A stretch of DNA of 64,000 bases. It comes from Odobenus rosmarus divergens (lineage: Eukaryota; Chordata; Mammalia; Carnivora; Odobenidae). The notes under the pieces are model-generated. The model did no database searches and was not told the DNA's origin. It was given only the letters and a program-made list of their open reading frames with translations. Shown piece after piece: positions 59,536-64,000 of the stretch. The stretch's first letter is position 1. Each line of letters begins with the position of its first letter. The position numbers and the translations under genes are program-made. Location of the stretch: positions 180,908-244,907 of the forward strand of contig NW_004451013.1 in assembly GCF_000321225.1 (NCBI RefSeq), read 5' to 3'.

Positions 59536-59811
59536 TAGCTATCTTTTCATACGCAATCTTCCAAATTAAATTTACTCTCCTTATTCATTGTATCCCTCAC
59601 AGTGCTTAGCTTAGTACATTACAAGGTATTGGTGGAATCTCGGCTTCAACCATGATAAAGTAATCACAATGATTCAGTGCTTTAAATTCTGCACTTACAA
59701 GGTATAGTCATGTAATCTCTGCTTTTGGTGTCCAATTTACAGAAATGTAACAGAAGATCCTTTCCAATGGCAGTCCAGTGGAGGTTGGCATGATCTTTTG
59801 AATGCTTGAAA

Positions 59812-60052
59812 CGAAGGGGGGAGGAAATTGGAGGGGGAGATGAACCATGAGAGACTATGGACTCTGAGAAATAAACCAAGGGTTCTAGAGGGGAGGAGGG
59901 TAGGGGGATGGGTTAGCCTGGTGATGGGTATTAAAGAGGGCACGTACTGCATGGAGCACTGGGTGTTATACGCAAACAATGAATCATGGAACACTACATC
60001 AAAAACTAATGGTGATTAACATAACATAATAAAAAAAATAAATAAATAAAAA
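59812..60052 (+). mobile_element. Young L1 3' end
   Basis: 'gggggagatgaaccatgaga', 'gactatggactctgagaaat', a G-rich tract (59890-59912), 'gggttagcctggtgatgggt' and 'catggaacactacatcaaaa' are present, with a small deletion before 'ggtgattaacataacataat' and the A-rich tail. The target-site duplication TGAATGCTTGAAA is perfect over 13 bp (59799-59811 and 60053-60065). Confidence 0.94.
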
Positions 60053-60065
60053 TGAATGCTTGAAA

Positions 60066-61834
60066 AGAGTAATGGTTTACATCACTGAACTATAAAATTG
60101 TACTGCCAACTCTTAATGACTTTCTTGACTGTCAAGATTTCCCTCTCGTTCTCCAAATGCCTTAAATTATAAAAGAAGAAAAATCTGAAATACTAAAATC
60201 ATATTAGAAACTGCACCTGGAGAAAATGCTTCCAGGAGTCATAAAATCGCTAGGTTATGCAGATGAAACAATTTTATTTGAAAAAAAATCATAAAGAGAA
60301 CTTATGCCATGAATCAAAGTATCTAAAAAGAGATAGGAAAAAAATCACTACATTTTTTTTTCAATTTTCTATTCCATTTGGGATAAATATTTATCAGATA
60401 CATTAAAGAAAAGTTTTTGTCCAGATAAACTTTGCATATACAATTGTGAAATTATTTGTAGATGCTGCTTTTCAGTCATATTGTGGATATTGCTTTTCAG
60501 TATAGCAGTGGAATAGCATTTCTCTCATTTGAAGTATGAAAAGTAATTTTCCTGCTTTACTTTTCTTTCCTGCTATTTCTTTGAATATTATTGCCCTTAT
60601 GTGCCCTGTAAGTGTCACATATGATTGGATGCATTTCCATAAGCTTTTCTAGACTTTGTTAAATGTGCATCTTTATTTATTTTAAAGGATAGATGACAAC
60701 AAAAAGATTAAATCCACATGTTAAATCCAGGTTCATCTGAGGAGAAATACTTCAATATGAAGCTATTAGTAGTGCTCTGATGGAAAAGTGATACCTATCT
60801 TATTTACCGAGTGTTATTCAAGGGCGTTACAGGTAAATGCCTGTCCTAGGAGAATGTAAAGGAAAGAAAACACATATCAGCACAAGTTGGGTTGTATTTT
60901 AAAACCACCCTGTGCAGTTTGAACCAATTTACTAATTGCCTAATATGGCATACAGCATAATGGGAGAAATGCTAGAAATCCCAGCCATAAAACTGATGTC
61001 ATTAAACCATCATAAGCAGAACACTGTGCATCTTTGTCCTATTAATGTGTATAATTAGAGGCCCCTTGTTCATTTCATGGCAATTATAAAATTTTTTTCC
61101 AATTGTACCAGCCAGATCATTGGCATTCCTTCACATTCTGTAATATCAGCTCACGAGATGGATTAAATGGGAATCACTCAATGTGATGTAAAAAAGGAGA
61201 TCAAGAGACGAAACAAATGACTCTCTTTTGCTCTCAGTTTGGGAAAACTGATGAAAGTGTTGGAAAGAAGTTGGCCAGATGGTAAAGTGTTTTATCAGAG
61301 ACTAAATGACAGTGAGGTGGTTTGATATATTCAGTAATACCTGCTAAACCATTAAAAGAGAGAGAGCAATAAAATGACATGTAACCTCAGAAACATTTGC
61401 TTGTTCTAGGTTTGGGCCTTCTTCTTTGAACTTATTCCTTTTTTGCTTTGGTGGAATTGGGGAATGAGATCTGGTTTTTCATGTCATAACTGCACTTTGA
61501 ACTAGACTAATAGCTAGTTAGGTTCGTCAGTAGAAGTAGAATTTGCCAGTACCATGTTCTGTAACTTAAAAACTATTCTCTAGAGAGATTATGTGGCAGA
61601 TGCAGGCTTATATATGTTAGAGTGAGTGATTCATTTGCTGGAGTTTTATGGAAAGAATTTCTTGGCTATCTGGTATGCATTTAGACCCCTCTTTTCTCTA
61701 TTTGTCAACTCTGTGAACTGTTTACTTGAAATTTATTCATTTAATAAGAATATAGGGGTGCATTTTGGAGAAAATCCTACCCACACAAACCCCTTTGTCT
61801 TCACCTAATTATATTTCATTGGATCCCATTGAAA
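60066..61834. other. Unassigned sequence
   Basis: No gene or repeat is recognised. Confidence 0.4.
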
Positions 61835-62478
61835 GAGGAGTATTGGAGGCTCCTTTGTGGACACAAACTGTCTTCCCCACCTAGTTCCAGCCAATGTCTC
61901 TAATTCCTCCCCAGGCCTCTACCTTCAGTGTTTGTCCTTGTGTGGCCTACATTGCCCCACTGTAGCAAGAATTCCTCATCTTGATATCTGATCGCCCTTG
62001 ATATCTGGTCAAATTCCTTCTCCCCTGCCCAAAAAACGGGAGGGGCGCCTGGGTGGCTCAGTCGGATAAGCATCTACCTTTGGCTCAGGCCATGATCCCA
62101 GGGTCCTGGGATCAAGTCCTGTATCATGCTCTTTGCTTGGCGGGGAGCCTGCTTCTTCCTCTGCCTCTGCTCCTCCCCCTGCTTGTGTGTTCTCTCTCTT
62201 TCTCTGACAAATAAATAAATAAAATCTTAAAAAAAATTCCTTCTCCCCACTGATCACCCTGGCCTGACCTCAGCAAGAGTCCTATCAAGTTGGTTTACCA
62301 GACTCTTCCCTTATCCTTGATGTTTCCTCTTAGTACATTTCTATCCACTGACTTCCACCCTACCACTTGGCTATAAATTTCTCCTGTCCATGCTGTTTTT
62401 GGAATTGAACTCAGTTCTATACTGAGGTCTCTTTTTCCCTATTTTAACAGTTCCTGAATGAAATGTGTTCTTACCACT
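61835..62478 (+). mobile_element. Candidate solo LTR split by a Can-SINE
   Basis: C-rich U3-like sequence precedes a TATA box (TATAAAT, 62372-62378). It is followed by 'tgctgtttttggaattgaac', 'tcagttctatactgaggtct' and an AATGAA-type signal near 62456. This is the general layout of a retroviral LTR. The family is not named, the 5' end is a guess, and there is no coding content. Confidence 0.45.
62026..62233 (+). mobile_element. Can-SINE with 17-nt 5' extension
   Basis: The canonical head GGGCGCCTGGGTGGCTCAG starts at about 62043. The perfect 15-bp target-site duplication AAATTCCTTCTCCCC lies at 62011-62025 and 62234-62248. That leaves 17 extra bases (TGCCCAAAAAACGGGAG) between the left duplication and the head. 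Confidence 0.93.
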
Positions 62479-62513
62479 TAAAAAAAAAAAACTTAAAAAA
62501 ACTTAAAAAAACT
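62476..62513. repeat. (ACTTAAAAAA)n minisatellite
   Basis: Three copies of an ACTTAAAAAA-type decamer, the first with extra A, directly after the candidate LTR's 3' end. Confidence 0.85.
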
Positions 62514-62740
62514 TTGCAGATTGTAGATAACTGTTAGCGATGAGAAAAAATTCTTGTCAAAATACATGCCAATAAATTGTGTCAGGTGGAGACTTAGTTG
62601 ATTTTTCTCACTCCCCACCCCTCAAATGCTACTGTGAAAAAAGCCAGTTTTAAGTCATTTGCAAGTTTATTTCAACATTCCTTTATTCCACATAAATTTC
62701 TAGTTCTTTGATTTCTTTTTTGGTAGACATGCAGGTTTTT

Positions 62741-62937
62741 TATTTTTGAGAGAGAAAGAGAGCGAGAGAGCATGTGAATGGGGGAGGGGCAGAGGGAAAG
62801 GGAGAGAGAGAATCTCAAGCAGACTCCCTGCTGAATGCAGAGCCTGATGCACGGACTCCGTTCCAGGACCTTGAGATCATGACCTGAGCCGAAACCAAGA
62901 GTCTGACCCTCCACTGCCTGAGCCACCCAGGTACCCC
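62741..62937 (-). mobile_element. Can-SINE, antisense
   Basis: The reverse complement begins GGGTACCTGGGTGGCTCAG. The target-site duplication AGACATGCA(G/T)GTTTTT lies at 62725-62740 and 62938-62953. It is about 95 bp from an oppositely oriented Can-SINE. Confidence 0.92.
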
Positions 62938-63032
62938 AGACATGCATGTTTTTAAAGACCAATCTCATATTGGGTGAATCATATTACAAAAGCAGCTAGA
63001 AATTGAAGGAAATGATGGTAAATTAGATTGTA

Positions 63033-63197
63033 GGGCACCTGGGTGGCTCAGATGGTTAAGCATCTGCTTTTGGCTCAGGTCATGATCCCAGGGTTCTGGG
63101 ATTGAGTCCTGCATTGGGCTCCCTGCTCCTTGGGAGCCTGCTTCTCCCTCTACCTCTCTCTCTTTCTCATGAATAAATAAATAAAATTAAAAAAAAG
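63033..63197 (+). mobile_element. Can-SINE
   Basis: The head GGGCACCTGGGTGGCTCAG, 'caggtcatgatcccagggtt', a shortened CT-rich body and the tail AATAAATAAATAAAATTAAA are present. The target-site duplication is not clear. Confidence 0.92.
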
Positions 63198-63293
63198 AGT
63201 ACTTGTAATTGATCACTGTCCTTATAATCCCTCTGGTATTACTTAAGGTAAGTATGCCTTAGTTTTGGGGATAAAAACTAAATATTTGGTTTA

Positions 63294-63636
63294 TAGAGCT
63301 TGCTTCAGCAGCACATATACTAAAATTGCAACAATACAGAGAAGATTAGCATGGCCCCTGCACAAGGATGACATGCAAATTTGTGAAACGTTCCATATTT
63401 TTGTGATGGTATCACAGGTGCAGATGTATGTCCAAACTCATCACATTGTATACATTAAATATGTGCAGGTTTTTGTGTATCAATTATACTTTAACAAAGC
63501 TATAAAAAAATCTGTGCTTGTTATAAAAACTGATCAAATCCCAATGTGATCTGTACCTGAGTTAATAGTATTGTACCAACTTCAACTTCCTGGTTTTGAA
63601 AATGTATTATGTTAGAATAAAAAACAATACTTAAAA
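63294..63636 (+). mobile_element. U6/L1-like chimeric retrotransposed unit
   Basis: The unit is bounded by a perfect 14-bp target-site duplication AAATATTTGGTTTA (63280-63293 and 63637-63650). It starts with a full-length U6 pseudogene (63296-63402). It then passes without a break into old L1 3'UTR-like sequence: 'tccaaactcatcacattgta', 'caattatactttaacaaagc', 'caaatcccaatgtgatctgt'. It ends with AATAAA (63616-63621) and an A tail at 63631-63636. One duplication enclosing both parts indicates a single insertion of a composite RNA or cDNA. Confidence 0.85.
63296..63402 (+). pseudogene. U6 snRNA pseudogene, full length
   Basis: 107 bp aligned to U6 spliceosomal RNA from its 5' end (GAGCTTGCTTCAGCAGCACA) through 'gaagattagcatggcccctg' to the terminal ATATTTTT. 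By eye there are nine substitutions against mammalian U6, six of them CpG-type transitions, so the copy has decayed in place. It includes the ACAGAGA box intact. No distal or TATA-type snRNA promoter is apparent upstream; the 5' flank is the target-site duplication. It is therefore a retropseudogene, not an expressed U6 gene. Confidence 0.95.
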
Positions 63637-63650
63637 AAATATTTGGTTTA

Positions 63651-64000
63651 GGGGGGTGTTTATTAGATGCCAAGCACTATGTAATTACTATACTTGGTAA
63701 ATAACTTGCCATCTCTGTATCTTACATTTTTATGGGAAGAAATAAGATATTGAATTTAATTTATATCAACTCAGTTCTTTTCAAATATACCTCTACTGTA
63801 AGTTTCCTAGAGGTGTTTTAATTAAAAAAAATTCTTGTTATTCAAGTTAAATATATTTTGTGTAGTTTGCTGAGGTTCTTATGGAAAACAATTTCATAAT
63901 TGCAGGGTACTTCTCAGATTTGTATATAAACAATAATCAATTATCAACTTTCTTCTGGTTATTTCCAGAAGGTAGTGCCTTCTTTGAAGAAATAAACTGG
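63651..64000. other. Unassigned sequence
   Basis: AT-rich, with no gene or repeat recognised. Confidence 0.4.

Noticed and set aside
63296..63402. A functional U6 gene
   Set aside because: Nine substitutions, no snRNA promoter upstream, and a target-site duplication directly at the 5' flank show that it is retroposed.
63265..63549. Plus-strand open frame of 94 codons
   Set aside because: It spans the U6 pseudogene and the L1-like tail, so it is not a protein gene.

Overview
The window reads as an AT-rich, non-coding stretch of a mammalian genome, either intergenic or deep-intronic. The repeats point to a carnivoran. About fifteen copies of the tRNA-Lys-derived Can-SINE are present (head GGCGCCTGGGTGGCTCAG, CT-rich body, AAATAAATAAA tail). 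There are also six recently inserted, 5'-truncated L1 3' ends of the type containing 'ATGGGTTAGCCTGGTGATGG'. My recollection is that this L1 3'UTR is typical of arctoid caniforms (bear, seal, mustelid) rather than dog or cat, but the species cannot be fixed from sequence alone.

No complete protein-coding gene is visible. The long open frames are shadows of repeats: L1 ORF2 fragments, Can-SINEs, purine-rich ancient repeats and a 590-base run of N. One good candidate for a real coding exon lies on the minus strand at 39122-39243. It has consensus splice sites, a branch-point match, five CpGs and one open frame, so the region may lie inside an intron-rich minus-strand gene that I do not recognise.

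Layout. 0-9 kb: DNA-transposon, MLT1, MIR and ancient-repeat fossils, one Can-SINE, and a 126-bp homopyrimidine tract. 10-18 kb: four Can-SINEs, an L2 remnant, and a 3.2-kb antisense L1 that keeps most of ORF2 in broken form. 18-36 kb: sparse old repeats, an LTR interrupted by a Can-SINE, an antisense L1 end, an antisense LTR with TATA and polyadenylation signals, MER5A, and a cluster of three MIRs. 36-37 kb: an L1 copy containing an assembly gap. 37-48 kb: mostly unassigned sequence with the exon candidate, a Z-DNA-type tract, an ancient repeat and MLT1. 48-52 kb: a dense nest in which an old L1 is split by a younger L1 end and a Can-SINE, with two L1 ends forming an inverted pair. 52-64 kb: MIR, L2, Can-SINE and L1 ends, an LTR candidate, and a U6 snRNA pseudogene fused to L1-like sequence inside one retrotransposition event.

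No operons, CRISPR arrays or prokaryotic features are present, and I see no unknown multi-gene system. The two most informative items are the exon candidate and the U6 chimera.
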